A stretch of 64,000 bases of DNA from Herbaspirillum sp. Sphag64 (GCF_014192645.1 NZ_JACHYE010000005.1:1-64000); one strand, 5' to 3'. Counted from the stretch's first letter, positions 36,439 to 46,160 are shown. Notes: generated from the letters alone by a model not told the origin. Numbers and translations are program-made.

Positions 36439-37149
36439 ATGCGTATTCTGCTCGCTGAAGATGACAGTGTTCTCGCCGATGGCCTGACTCGCTCGTTGCG
36501 TCATTCTGGGTATGCAACGGATTGCGTCAAGAATGGCGTAGAGGCTGATTCAGCGCTCTCGACACAGGACTTTGATTTATTGATCCTGGATCTTGGCCTG
36601 CCCAAGATGTCCGGCCTGGAAGTATTAAGAAGGCTGCGGGCGCGCAACTCTCATCTGCCGGTATTGATTCTGACTGCCGCCGATTCAGTCGAACAACGGG
36701 TACAAGGACTTGATCTGGGTGCCGATGATTACATGGCAAAACCATTTGCGCTGTCAGAGCTTGAGGCGCGCGTGCGGGCACTGACCCGACGTGGTGCCGG
36801 TGGCGGGCCAACGGTGATTCGCCACGGTTCACTATGCTACGATCAGGTTGGACGTATCGCTTATATTGGCGAGCAGATGCTTGATCTCTCTGCACGCGAA
36901 CTCGGCTTGCTGGAAGTATTATTACAACGTACCGGACGACTGGTATCCAAGGAACAACTGGTCGATCATCTATGCGAATGGGGCGAGGAAGTCAGCAATA
37001 ATGCGATCGAAGTCTATGTCCACCGCCTGCGCAAAAAAATTGAGGTCGGCGGCATTCGCATTGCCACCGTTCGTGGCCTCGGCTACTGCCTGGAGAAGCT
37101 GCCGGAGTCTTTACCCGGCGTCGGTATCAGTGCCACCGGTAATCCTTGA
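36439..37149 (+). CDS. OmpR-family response regulator
   Basis: A 236-aa two-domain regulator. The receiver (1-115) has the acidic pair Asp8-Asp9, phospho-acceptor Asp51 in LILDLGLPKMSG and Lys in ADDYMAKPF. The winged-helix DNA-binding domain (about 125-220) has LSARELGLLEVLLQ and SNNAIEVYVHRLRKKIE. ATG 36439 is chosen; only a weak ribosome site is near, while AAGGGAGA lies upstream of a small hairpin. It belongs to the TctD/QseB-like group. The sensor kinase gene follows after 26 nt. Confidence 0.92.
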   Translation: MRILLAEDDSVLADGLTRSLRHSGYATDCVKNGVEADSALSTQDFDLLILDLGLPKMSGLEVLRRLRARNSHLPVLILTAADSVEQRVQGLDLGADDYMAKPFALSELEARVRALTRRGAGGGPTVIRHGSLCYDQVGRIAYIGEQMLDLSARELGLLEVLLQRTGRLVSKEQLVDHLCEWGEEVSNNAIEVYVHRLRKKIEVGGIRIATVRGLGYCLEKLPESLPGVGISATGNP

Positions 37150-37175
37150 GATCGTGATTGCACCAGGCGGCGCGC

Positions 37176-38765
37176 ATGCCTGATTCCTTCGATATCCCCG
37201 TCGCCACCGAAAACGATCCGCGGCATCCAAACGACGCTGATGCGCCTCGCGGCAAAAACAAAAGCAAGCGCCGTGCGGCCATCGCGACCCAGCCAGAAGA
37301 GCGCATACAACGCTCGCTGTTCGGCGAAATCCTCGACTGGATGCTGGCGCCGTTGCTATTGCTCTGGCCAATGAGTATCGCCATCACCTATCTGATTGCC
37401 CAATCGATCGCCAACCAGCCGTTTGATCGTGCACTGGAAGACAGTGTCACGGTGCTGGCGCAGCAGGTGACCGAGGTCAATGGCAAAACTGTCGTCCATT
37501 TACCAGTGCCAGCACGCGACTTGCTCCGCGCCGATGACATCGACAACATCTACTATCAGGTCACGGGTCCGCGCGGAGAATTCATCGAGGGGGACCGTGA
37601 TCTGCCAGCGCCGCCACCTGATGAAGACAAACCTCCGGTTGGCACCGTGCAATTTCGCAACGATATCGTGCATGGCAGTGATGTGCGTATTGCCTATTTG
37701 CAGGTTGATCTGAAACCACCGCCAGAGCCACGTTCGATGCGCCCGCAGCAGCAAAGACTGGCAACCGTACAAGTGGGCGAAACCCGTGAAAAGCGTGCCC
37801 ATCTGGCCAATGAAATCATCAAGGGGGTGATTCTGCCGCAATTCATCATCCTGCCGATTGCGCTGGGTCTGGTCTGGTTCGCCCTGTCGCGCGGATTATC
37901 TCCATTGTCTGAGTTGCAGCAACGCATACGCGCACGTCGTCCTGATGACCTGAGTCCGATTGATTCTGGCCAGGTACCAGAAGAAATATCGCCGCTGGTA
38001 CGCTCTCTCAATGACATGCTGGCCAGACTGTCGCAGACCATCGCCTTGCAGAAACGCTTCATCGCGGACGCCGCACATCAGATGAAGACGCCATTGGCGG
38101 GTATGCGTATGCAATCAGAACTGGCACTACGTCAAACCGACCAGAGCGACATCCATCGCTCACTGGAACAATTATCCAAGAGCTCCGAATCGGCAACCCG
38201 GCTGATCAATCAACTCTTGTCGCTGGCCCGGGCCGAGAACCAGACATCGGCAACCGCTCCTTTCGCGCCAGTCGAACTTTCTGAACTAGCGCGTACCGTG
38301 GTGCAAGACTGGGTACCAATGTCCTTCACCCAACGCATTGATCTTGGCTTCGAGCAACCAGGGCATCCCATCATGATTTCCGGGAACGCCATCATGCTGC
38401 GCGAGATGCTCAACAACCTGCTCGACAACGCGCTGCATTACACACCACCGCAAGGTAGCGTCACCGTACGTGCCAGCACCGATGAACTAGCCGGATTGGC
38501 GTTTCTGGAAGTTGAGGATACCGGCCCCGGGATCGCCCTTGCAGAGCGCGAACATGTCTTCGAACGCTTCTATCGTGTGTTGGGTACACATACCGCTGGC
38601 AGCGGTCTGGGTCTGGCCATCGTGCGGGAAATCGCTCTGCAGCACGGTGCCAGCGTCGACATCAGTAATAACCCACGCAGTCTCGACCCGAAAGCACCGG
38701 GTAGCCTATTCCGCGTGACACTGAAATTGGCTGCACGCCAGTATTTCATCGAGGATATTGGTTGA
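37176..38765 (+). CDS. TctE-like sensor histidine kinase
   Basis: A 529-aa membrane sensor: a basic cytoplasmic N-terminus, a membrane helix near 60-80, a periplasmic 2CSK_N-type sensor region (about 85-210), a second helix near 225-245, HAMP, then the dimerisation domain with phospho-acceptor His301 in DAAHQMKTPLAGM and the ATPase domain with NLLDNALHYTP and DTGPGIA and GSGLGLAIV. Related TctDE systems sense organic acids. ATG 37176 has AGGCGG five bases upstream. It is followed by DUF4212 and symporter genes that are its likely targets. Confidence 0.9.
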   Translation: MPDSFDIPVATENDPRHPNDADAPRGKNKSKRRAAIATQPEERIQRSLFGEILDWMLAPLLLLWPMSIAITYLIAQSIANQPFDRALEDSVTVLAQQVTEVNGKTVVHLPVPARDLLRADDIDNIYYQVTGPRGEFIEGDRDLPAPPPDEDKPPVGTVQFRNDIVHGSDVRIAYLQVDLKPPPEPRSMRPQQQRLATVQVGETREKRAHLANEIIKGVILPQFIILPIALGLVWFALSRGLSPLSELQQRIRARRPDDLSPIDSGQVPEEISPLVRSLNDMLARLSQTIALQKRFIADAAHQMKTPLAGMRMQSELALRQTDQSDIHRSLEQLSKSSESATRLINQLLSLARAENQTSATAPFAPVELSELARTVVQDWVPMSFTQRIDLGFEQPGHPIMISGNAIMLREMLNNLLDNALHYTPPQGSVTVRASTDELAGLAFLEVEDTGPGIALAEREHVFERFYRVLGTHTAGSGLGLAIVREIALQHGASVDISNNPRSLDPKAPGSLFRVTLKLAARQYFIEDIG

Positions 38766-38766
38766 T

Positions 38767-39108
38767 ATGAGCAAACACGATTTATCTGATGCCGCTAATC
38801 CAGTTATTGCAGCTAACAAAACAGATGCAGTAGCAACTGCGCCAACGCTATCGACAAACAGCTATTGGCAGAAAACCCAGCGCCTGACACTGGGTCTGCT
38901 ACTGGTGTGGTTTGTGATGACCTTCGGCACCATCTTTTTTGCCAGAGAGCTGGATCGGTTTCATCTCTTTGGCTGGCCAGTTTCATTTTATCTGGCAGCG
39001 CAAGGAATCATGCTGCTCTACCTCCTGATCGTCGTCCTGTACACCGTCATCATGGGTCGCCTGGAGCGACGGTTACATCCAGACATTGAGCAAACACATG
39101 GAGAATAA
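38767..39108 (+). CDS. DUF4212 small membrane subunit of a solute symporter
   Basis: A 113-aa protein with two membrane helices (LTLGLLLVWFVMTFGTIFF and FYLAAQGIMLLYLLIVVLYTVI) and the TFGTIFFARELDRFHLFGWPVSFY signature of DUF4212. Such proteins precede sodium/solute symporters of the acetate/pyruvate group and are believed to act as accessory subunits. The start is 1 nt after the sensor kinase stop; the end overlaps the symporter start by 11 nt. Confidence 0.9.
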   Translation: MSKHDLSDAANPVIAANKTDAVATAPTLSTNSYWQKTQRLTLGLLLVWFVMTFGTIFFARELDRFHLFGWPVSFYLAAQGIMLLYLLIVVLYTVIMGRLERRLHPDIEQTHGE

Positions 39109-41125
39109 GAGCTTTTTCCGGCGGCTGGTGGGCTACTACGCCTGGTACACGCTGTGCTTCATCCTGTTCCTGCTGGTACTGGCCATGCTGGAGCGAGAAG
39201 GCATGCCGCGGGCATGGATCGGCTACCTGTTCATGCTGGTCACCATTGCGCTTTATGCCGGCATTGGCGTGGTCTGTCGCACTTCGGACGTGCCCGAGTA
39301 TTACGTCGCCGGTCGCCGGGTTCCTGCTCTGTTCAATGGCATGGCGACTGCTGCCGACTGGATCTCGGCAGCCACCTTCATCAGTCTGGCCGGTGGACTT
39401 TATCTGCAAGGCTTTGATGGTCTGGCCTACATCATGGGCTGGACCGGTGGTTATTGTCTGGTGGCGTTGCTGATCGCTCCTTATCTGCGCAAGTTTGGGC
39501 AATACACCCTTGCCGACTTCATGGCCGAGCGCTACGGAGGCAACTTTGTCCGCATCCTGACGGTGATTGCCACCATCATTATTTCGTTCACCTATGTGGT
39601 CGCGCAGATCTATGGTGTGGGCTTGATTACCTCGCGTTTTACCGGCATCGATTTTTCAATCGGCATCTTCCTCGGATTGGCCAGTATTCTGGTGTGCTCG
39701 TTTCTGGGAGGCATGCGCGCCATTACCTGGACCCAGGTCGCCCAATACATCATCATCCTGTTTGCCTACCTGATCCCCGTCATCTGGCTTTCCGCCAAGC
39801 ACACCAGTGTGCCAGTGCCGCAGGTGGCGTATGGCTCGATCATGCCAAAACTCAATGCTGTCGAAGAGCGCATCAATAACGACCCGAAGGAACAGCAGGT
39901 CCGCGGCATCTTCCAGTCACGTGCTGAGGATTTTGATCAGAAGCTGAAGAATCTGCCGCGTTCATGGGAAGACGGCCGCCTCGAAGCGCAACATCATGTT
40001 GAAGAAATCCGTCGCGACAGCAATGCCTCGCTGGCAGATATCAAGAGTGCCAGTAGGGCGCTGAGCAGTTATCCCAAGTCCGCAGATGAGGCCGAACGAC
40101 GCTGGCAGGAGGCAAAGGCCAGCAATCTCGCGCGCGCACAGGTCCCGGCCTCTCAGACTGAACCCTTCCCGGGCAAGGACGACGCCAGCATCGAGATCAA
40201 ACGCAACAACTTCATGGCGCTGGTATTTTGTCTGATGATAGGCACCGCTGCTCTACCGCATATTCTGATGCGTTACTACACCACGCCCAGTGTGCAGGAG
40301 ACGCGCAAATCGGTATTCTGGACACTGTTCTTCATCATGCTGATCTACATCACCGTACCGGCGCTGACCATTCTGGTGAAATACGATATCTATACCTCGC
40401 TGGTCGGCAGCAATTACGCGCACCTGCCCGACTGGGTCTATTACTGGGCCAATATCGACAAAGTCAATCCGCTGGTCAGCATCACTGATCTCAATCATGA
40501 CCATATCGTGCAACTTGGCGAGATCTCGCTTGACGGTGACATCATCGTACTTGCCACACCTGAGATTGCGGGTCTGCCCTATGTTATTTCCGGGCTGGTC
40601 GCCGCCGGTGGACTGGCTGCAGCTTTATCAACCGCTGATGGTCTCTTACTGACCATTTCCAATGCCTTGTCGCACGATGTGTATTACAAGGTCGTCGATC
40701 CCACTGCCTCAACCCAGAAGCGCGTAACCATCTCCAAGCTGCTGTTGCTGGTGGTGGCCTTATTGGCTGCCTATGCAGCTTCATTGAAACCAGGCGATAT
40801 TCTCTCCATGGTCGGTGTCGCGTTTTCACTTGCTGGGTCGACATTGTTTCCGGCATTGGTGTTGGGAATTTTCTGGAAGCGGGCCAATCGGACCGGCGCT
40901 ATTGCCGGTATTCTGTCGGGCTTCCTGATGTGCGTTTATTACATCCTGCACACCCATCCCGCATTCGGCGGCACCGTTGCCAATCAATGGTTCCACATTG
41001 CGCCAATCTCTGCCGGTGTATTCGGCATTCCCGTTGGCTTGTTGGCGCTGGTCATTGCAAGCCTGCTGACAGCCCCTCCGGATGAAGACACCCTGGCATG
41101 GATAGACCATATCCGCATGCCTTGA
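39098..41125 (+). CDS. Sodium:solute symporter (VC_2705-like)
   Basis: A 675-aa inner-membrane symporter of the SSS family, with about 13 helices. Conserved segments are YYVAGRRVPALFNGMATAADWISAATFI, GYCLVALLIAPYLRKFGQYTLADFMAERYG and GLAAALSTADGLLLTISNALSHDVYY. Substrates of close relatives are acetate, pyruvate or other short organic acids. A hydrophilic insert of about 120 residues (245-367; alpha-helical, rich in Glu/Lys/Ala) interrupts the membrane part. ATG 39098 is preferred; the TTG at 39086 would extend it by four residues. Confidence 0.92.
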   Translation: MENKSFFRRLVGYYAWYTLCFILFLLVLAMLEREGMPRAWIGYLFMLVTIALYAGIGVVCRTSDVPEYYVAGRRVPALFNGMATAADWISAATFISLAGGLYLQGFDGLAYIMGWTGGYCLVALLIAPYLRKFGQYTLADFMAERYGGNFVRILTVIATIIISFTYVVAQIYGVGLITSRFTGIDFSIGIFLGLASILVCSFLGGMRAITWTQVAQYIIILFAYLIPVIWLSAKHTSVPVPQVAYGSIMPKLNAVEERINNDPKEQQVRGIFQSRAEDFDQKLKNLPRSWEDGRLEAQHHVEEIRRDSNASLADIKSASRALSSYPKSADEAERRWQEAKASNLARAQVPASQTEPFPGKDDASIEIKRNNFMALVFCLMIGTAALPHILMRYYTTPSVQETRKSVFWTLFFIMLIYITVPALTILVKYDIYTSLVGSNYAHLPDWVYYWANIDKVNPLVSITDLNHDHIVQLGEISLDGDIIVLATPEIAGLPYVISGLVAAGGLAAALSTADGLLLTISNALSHDVYYKVVDPTASTQKRVTISKLLLLVVALLAAYAASLKPGDILSMVGVAFSLAGSTLFPALVLGIFWKRANRTGAIAGILSGFLMCVYYILHTHPAFGGTVANQWFHIAPISAGVFGIPVGLLALVIASLLTAPPDEDTLAWIDHIRMP

Positions 41126-41237
41126 TCGATCTACTCATGCTGGTAAGAAGACAATAAAAGTCCGGGTACCACGAATAAAGATAACGGGATAACAACAAAT
41201 CGAAAGCCCGATTAGTTACATCCGCATTCGCAGGTGT

Positions 41238-41282
41238 ATTTTTTAAAAGTCACGATGGCTAGCAAATGCTATTTTAAAAAAT
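41238..41282. repeat. AT-rich inverted repeat upstream of the orphan gene
   Basis: ATTTTTTAAAA (41238-41248) is exactly inverted at 41272-41282 with a 23-nt spacer. It lies about 50 nt before ATG 41330. The surrounding 200 bp gap is AT-rich and otherwise empty. It could be a regulator or H-NS-type binding site. Confidence 0.55.
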
Positions 41283-41329
41283 GAAAACGCTTAAGTCTTT
41301 ATTTTTAAATAACTTTTTAACTCGCCGTT

Positions 41330-42610
41330 ATGCAACTCTTCTCTTTGCTTAGTCATAAACCACCTTCCCTTACTCCCAGGAACACGACAAAAATTCACGA
41401 TGACAGTACCGCAAGCAATGCGAAGCCTGAGCTGATTGCCAGATGTGTCAAATCGGCATCACCGTCCCCCATTAGATGGAATCCCGAGCATCACTTGACG
41501 CAAGCACAGCAGAGCATTACTACCGGAATGACTACATGCCAGCCTAAAGCTCTTTTTTTTAATAAAAATCAGTTTGTATTCAAGAAAAAAGAGGACATCG
41601 ATCCCGAAATAGCGATCAATGAATTGAGAGACTGCGTCCACTCGCAACAAACTAAACCATGTCCTTTGGCACAGCCATCTGCGGAGGCAGAGCGGATTTC
41701 TCCACTATTTGAACAAGATCTGACGCGTAACATCTACGTCATCAATGGCAAGATTATTTCGCAACCGGGTACCGAGCTCTCAATCGCAAGGATGAATTTG
41801 AGGACTGCATTGACCTCGAATGGGAAATTGGATCATGAAGGTCTATACGCCATCTCTAACTTTGCCAATCAGTCCGTTCTGGCGCTGCCACTTATTCGTA
41901 TGACAAAGATGATAGAAAAAGAGATGGGCGATAAGTTTTACGCACACGAAAGAGAAAGCGAAACTCGCTTCGACATCACTGCTGCGGAGGGAAAAGATAT
42001 TCACATTCGCGCCACACATACCAAGAAAATTGACAAGGCTGCCGAAAACGTTGACCGCGATATCTGGACACAATTAGGTAAAAATAGTTATTCAACCTTC
42101 TATACCGACATCCATCTGAATCGCAACGCACTCAATAATTTTGATTTCTCAATCAACGACAACCCGACCACTACAATAACGCAAAGCCGCACGGGATATG
42201 AAGTACGCTTCGAGAAGCCTCCGAGCTATCTTGAGATCCTTACAGCGATGAGCCAAAAATCCAGAGAAGACTTGTTCTTTTCTTATATTGATCAGGCGAA
42301 CGGCGTTAATAACGCGTCGGAAGCCTATTTCAAGGCGACTGTAGTGGCGAGCATGAATGTCCAACTGGAGCTCAGAATCGAATCTCCGACTAAACAAAGC
42401 AAGCCCGAGAAGCCGGTCTATTCCGACGACGAAATGTTAGCGAAAGACATTTTCATCATCCTGCTTAACGATCGACTCACTAAGTTAAGAATAGATGTAC
42501 CAGGACTTGAGCAAGATAAGCCACTCACCGCCACACTGGTAAAGCAAGTAGCCGCGTACATGCAAGCGACATTTCCAAATATCAGTAACGACAATCGTAA
42601 ATTTGGCTAA
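41330..42610 (+). CDS. Orphan protein of unknown function (426 aa)
   Basis: I do not recognise this protein. The first 60-110 residues are rich in Ser, Thr, Pro and Gln and look disordered (LLSHKPPSLTPRNTTKIHDD). The remainder is a mixed alpha/beta sequence with many charged residues; there is no signal peptide or membrane helix. Codon use is AT-richer than in the flanking genes and the upstream region is AT-rich with an inverted repeat, suggesting acquisition by transfer. A disordered polar N-terminus without a signal peptide is also what type III effectors show, but no secretion genes are in view. No clear ribosome site precedes ATG 41330. Confidence 0.65.
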   Translation: MQLFSLLSHKPPSLTPRNTTKIHDDSTASNAKPELIARCVKSASPSPIRWNPEHHLTQAQQSITTGMTTCQPKALFFNKNQFVFKKKEDIDPEIAINELRDCVHSQQTKPCPLAQPSAEAERISPLFEQDLTRNIYVINGKIISQPGTELSIARMNLRTALTSNGKLDHEGLYAISNFANQSVLALPLIRMTKMIEKEMGDKFYAHERESETRFDITAAEGKDIHIRATHTKKIDKAAENVDRDIWTQLGKNSYSTFYTDIHLNRNALNNFDFSINDNPTTTITQSRTGYEVRFEKPPSYLEILTAMSQKSREDLFFSYIDQANGVNNASEAYFKATVVASMNVQLELRIESPTKQSKPEKPVYSDDEMLAKDIFIILLNDRLTKLRIDVPGLEQDKPLTATLVKQVAAYMQATFPNISNDNRKFG

Positions 42611-42627
42611 CAATACCGCCGCCAGAT

Positions 42628-43560
42628 TCAGCGTGCAAACGGCAAACCAGGCAATTCATCTGCTGGCCGGACCGTGACAGCGACCTCCATGGTCTGCTGG
42701 CCGCCGCCGATCAGGACGCCACGCAAGGGAGAAATATCCAGAAAATCGCGCCCCCATCCCAGAGTGATATGGCTGATCCCGGGGAACAAATCATTGGTGG
42801 GATCGGCATCAATCCAGCATCCCGGTGCACCGTCAGGCCCGGGGCAATACACCGAGACCCAGGCATGCGAAGCATCAGCGCCAATCAGTCTGGCCTGACC
42901 CGGCGGTGGCTGGGTCAGCAAGTAACCACTGACATAGCGTGCCGCCAGACCGATTGAGCGCAGGCAGGACAGCATGAAGTGCGCATAGTCCTGACACACC
43001 CCACGTTTGTTGGCAAACACTTCCGTGACCGGCGTCGATACGGTCGTCGCATGCGGATCGAAGGTGAACTCGCTGAAGATGCGATGCATGAGCGTAGCGA
43101 TCCCCTCAAGCAGCGTCGCATTCGGGGCAAAACATTGGGCCGCATAGGCAGCGAATTCGCGTTTGATTCTGACGTGCGGCGATTCAAACAGAAAGCGCGA
43201 CGCATCCAGCATCTCATCCGACAGATGCCGTCCCGCACGATACGACAGCGCGGTAGCGACCTCTTGCCAGCCCGGCGTCATGTCAGGCAGTGGATGCTCC
43301 ACCATTTCAACCCAGGATTCAGCCTGTACTTCCAGGCCGGCATGATCCTGATCCAGCGAAAACGATTGCAGCGCATTACCAAAACTGTCCACATAAATAT
43401 TCACGTTTTGTGGCAAAGGCGCGATGTTGATCGTGTGCGAAATACACGTTTGCCAAGGCAAAAAGCGTGGCGTCAGTCGTAAGACCTGATGCGACAGACG
43501 TACCGGTACCGAGTATTGATAAACCGTCTCGTGCAGGATGTGATAAGTGGCCATGCGCAT
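42628..43560 (-). CDS. Transglutaminase-like cysteine peptidase/amidase
   Basis: A 310-aa protein with an N-terminal bacterial transglutaminase beta domain (about 1-85; YHILHETVYQYSVPVRLSHQVLRL) and a transglutaminase-like core. The triad is visible: Cys189 in KRGVCQDYAHF, His232 in DASHAWVSVY and Asp253 in DADPTND. There is no signal peptide. It follows the fused ATP-grasp/alpha-E gene on the same transcript with only 2 nt between them. In family studies these genes form a predicted system that ligates and cleaves peptides. The substrate is unknown. Confidence 0.9.
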   Translation of the reverse strand: MRMATYHILHETVYQYSVPVRLSHQVLRLTPRFLPWQTCISHTINIAPLPQNVNIYVDSFGNALQSFSLDQDHAGLEVQAESWVEMVEHPLPDMTPGWQEVATALSYRAGRHLSDEMLDASRFLFESPHVRIKREFAAYAAQCFAPNATLLEGIATLMHRIFSEFTFDPHATTVSTPVTEVFANKRGVCQDYAHFMLSCLRSIGLAARYVSGYLLTQPPPGQARLIGADASHAWVSVYCPGPDGAPGCWIDADPTNDLFPGISHITLGWGRDFLDISPLRGVLIGGGQQTMEVAVTVRPADELPGLPFAR

Positions 43561-43562
43561 CC

Positions 43563-46160
43563 CTATACTCCCTGACTGACCGGCACACTGAGTGGCGTGA
43601 AAAAGTGACGGGCCAGATCATCAGTGAGTGTGTAGCCGGCACTGGATGCCTCTCGCATCAACTGTATCAGGCGGGCATTGGCCGCAACGGCACCAGCAGG
43701 AGCGGCATGCGCATCCCGCACCAGGTCGGACAAGGAAATAGCATCCAGCTGGTGACTGAGATGGGCTGGGATATTCATGCTCAAAATGCCAAGCTGCTGC
43801 GCAATATCAGCCAGATAATGTTGCAGCATGCGGAACTGATACGCAATGCTGTGTGGATTGCTCACATCAAAAATCAGCAGATGCAGTACCTGCAGCCATT
43901 CCGGCTTGCGTCGATAGCGCACGCGATAGGTCACGATACTGCTCGACGACTCCAGCAACCAGGTCAGTGCGCCGTCCTGGGCCGCTGGTTCAAGCTGCAG
44001 AAACTGGTCAAACAGATAAGCAAGGTGAACCATGCGCTCGATGTGGCGACCGATCATCAAGAACTGCCATCCTTCATCACGCGTCATATCGTCCAGTGCA
44101 TGTCCTGCCAAACCGGTACAGGCCTGTATCACGTTATTGAGTACCTGCAAGGTCGCACTCGGGGAATTCAATCGTTCCGCCACCATCGCTGGCATGCGGT
44201 TGAGGGCCTGCCAATTGTCGAGCGAAAGATGTTCGCGTACCTGATAGCCGGAATGATGCAAATGGCGCAGATGCGTCGCGACACTGACCGTCGCGCTAGG
44301 GTCGGAAACCGCTGCCTGCAAGCTCTGCTGCATAGCAGTGAGCGTAGGATGGGCTTGCTCCGATTTAGGCATCAAAATGCCCAATTGCCGGCAAATCTGG
44401 CTGACATGTCGGAGGATGCCGCGCTGCTCGCTCACTCCCTCGGTAGTACATTGCAGGGTGGTGCGGAGCAATCTGGCCAGATTGTCGGTACGCTCGGCAT
44501 AACGCCCCATCCAGAACAGGTTTTCTCCAGCATGGGAAGAGACGTCGACGGTCGTTCGGATCAATGCAGAGGTACGCGATATCGGATCGGTCATGCCAAC
44601 ATTCGCTGACATCGTCCCGTAATGATTGCCAACCGCATCTTCATCGCGTTCAGTACGCTCCGTGCGTTCAATGCGTTCATTCAAAACCCAGACATCCTTG
44701 CTGGTGCCGCCCTGCTGCATCGAGACCACATCACGTCGTTGCCGCGGCGCAACCCGCGTCAATCCACCGGGCATGACTTGATACCCGCCCTTGCCATCGG
44801 CCACCGCAAACACTCGCAAGCTGACGGTACGATTCATCAGGCGATATTCACCGCTACGTGACAGCACCGGCGCCTGTGACAGACGTACCCACTCCTGCGC
44901 GACATAGGCATGCGGCTGCAATTGCAGGCTCTCCAGCAAACGACGCCGCGCATGTCCGGTCAAAGTATGGCCAAATACCGGCTGCATCCGCATCGAGGGA
45001 AAGGCTGGCATGATGACCAGTTCGTCGAGATGGGCCAGCGTATAGTCGAGCGCAGGTTTCTCGCCACACCACCAAGACGCCACCGCAGGTAGCGCTAGCT
45101 CCTCACCCAGCATGCGCTGGCAGATCGCTGGTAAAAAACCATGCAGCGCAGTCGACTCCAGCACCCCGCTGCCGAGTGCATTGGCAATAAGTACATTGCC
45201 CGAGCGTGCTGCCTGCGTCAAACCGGGAATCCCAAGGGCCGACTCTGAGCGCAACTCGAGCGGATCACAATAATCATCATCGAGCCGGCGCATGATCGCG
45301 TGCACACGACGCAAGCCAGTCAAGGTCTTGAGATAGACCATCTCGCCACGTACTGTGAGATCAACCCCTTCGACCAAAGGAAAGCCCAGTGTGTGCGCCA
45401 GGAAGGCGTGCTCGGAATAGGTTTCGTTATACGGTCCTGGTGTCAGCAATACCACTAACGGTTGCTCGCCTTGAGTGGGCGCAAGCCGCGTCAGGCATTG
45501 ATGTAAGGCATGGAAATAGTTGAGCAAGGGCTGCACATGCATATCGCGCAATGCTTCCGGCAAGGCGCGCGTCATGATTTGCCGGTTCTGCAGTGCATAA
45601 CCGGCGCCGGATGGACCTTGTGTCCGATCTGAAATCACCCACCATTTGCCGTTGGCTGAACGTGCCAGATCAATCGCATACAAATGCAGATGCACACCAC
45701 CTGGTGGCTGAATGCCACGGCAAGGCCATAGATATCCGTGTTGTCCGAAGATCAGTGCCGGTGGCAGCAAACCCTCGCCCAACAAGGTTTGCTCGCCATA
45801 CAAATCTGTCAGCACGGCATTGAGCAAACGGGCCCGTTGCTGTACGGCAGTTGACAGCATGCGCCACTCGTCGGCTGCCACGATCTGCGGCAACAAATCC
45901 AGTTCCCACGGCCGATTGGCGCCTTGCGGATCGGCGTAGACGTTGTAGGTCATGCCGTCTGATGCAATCGCGTCACGTACCTCCTCGGCGCGTCGACGCA
46001 TCATATCCGGCGACAGATTTTCGAGTTGATCGATCAGCGTGCGCCAATGCGGCCGCAAACTTCCGTCGGCCGCCAGCATCTCGTCATAGCGGTCGGCGTC
46101 AGCGGTATAACTCTGCAGAAGGCGCTGGTACATAAATTGAAAACATCCGTCAGAAAGCAT
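43563..46160 (-). CDS. Fused circularly permuted ATP-grasp and alpha-E protein
   Basis: An 865-aa fusion. Residues 1-495 form a circularly permuted type 2 ATP-grasp (DUF404/DUF407); visible motifs are SDRTQGPSGAGYALQNR (177-193), RRLDDDYCDPLELRSESALGIPGL (291-314) and the PGGLTRVAP stretch near 465. A charged linker (about 497-508) leads to an alpha-E domain (DUF403) from about 544, beginning GENLFWMGRYAERTDN. ATP-grasp ligases join a carboxylate to an amine through an acyl-phosphate; alpha-E proteins are all-helical partners of unknown role. GGAGAGG before ATG 46160 fixes the start. The plus-strand genes at 52.7-55.1 kb encode the same two domains as separate proteins. Confidence 0.9.
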   Translation of the reverse strand: MLSDGCFQFMYQRLLQSYTADADRYDEMLAADGSLRPHWRTLIDQLENLSPDMMRRRAEEVRDAIASDGMTYNVYADPQGANRPWELDLLPQIVAADEWRMLSTAVQQRARLLNAVLTDLYGEQTLLGEGLLPPALIFGQHGYLWPCRGIQPPGGVHLHLYAIDLARSANGKWWVISDRTQGPSGAGYALQNRQIMTRALPEALRDMHVQPLLNYFHALHQCLTRLAPTQGEQPLVVLLTPGPYNETYSEHAFLAHTLGFPLVEGVDLTVRGEMVYLKTLTGLRRVHAIMRRLDDDYCDPLELRSESALGIPGLTQAARSGNVLIANALGSGVLESTALHGFLPAICQRMLGEELALPAVASWWCGEKPALDYTLAHLDELVIMPAFPSMRMQPVFGHTLTGHARRRLLESLQLQPHAYVAQEWVRLSQAPVLSRSGEYRLMNRTVSLRVFAVADGKGGYQVMPGGLTRVAPRQRRDVVSMQQGGTSKDVWVLNERIERTERTERDEDAVGNHYGTMSANVGMTDPISRTSALIRTTVDVSSHAGENLFWMGRYAERTDNLARLLRTTLQCTTEGVSEQRGILRHVSQICRQLGILMPKSEQAHPTLTAMQQSLQAAVSDPSATVSVATHLRHLHHSGYQVREHLSLDNWQALNRMPAMVAERLNSPSATLQVLNNVIQACTGLAGHALDDMTRDEGWQFLMIGRHIERMVHLAYLFDQFLQLEPAAQDGALTWLLESSSSIVTYRVRYRRKPEWLQVLHLLIFDVSNPHSIAYQFRMLQHYLADIAQQLGILSMNIPAHLSHQLDAISLSDLVRDAHAAPAGAVAANARLIQLMREASSAGYTLTDDLARHFFTPLSVPVSQGV

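Noticed and set aside
43467-44609. 380-codon plus-strand frame
   Set aside because: Antisense to the fused ATP-grasp/alpha-E gene; composition unlike a real protein.
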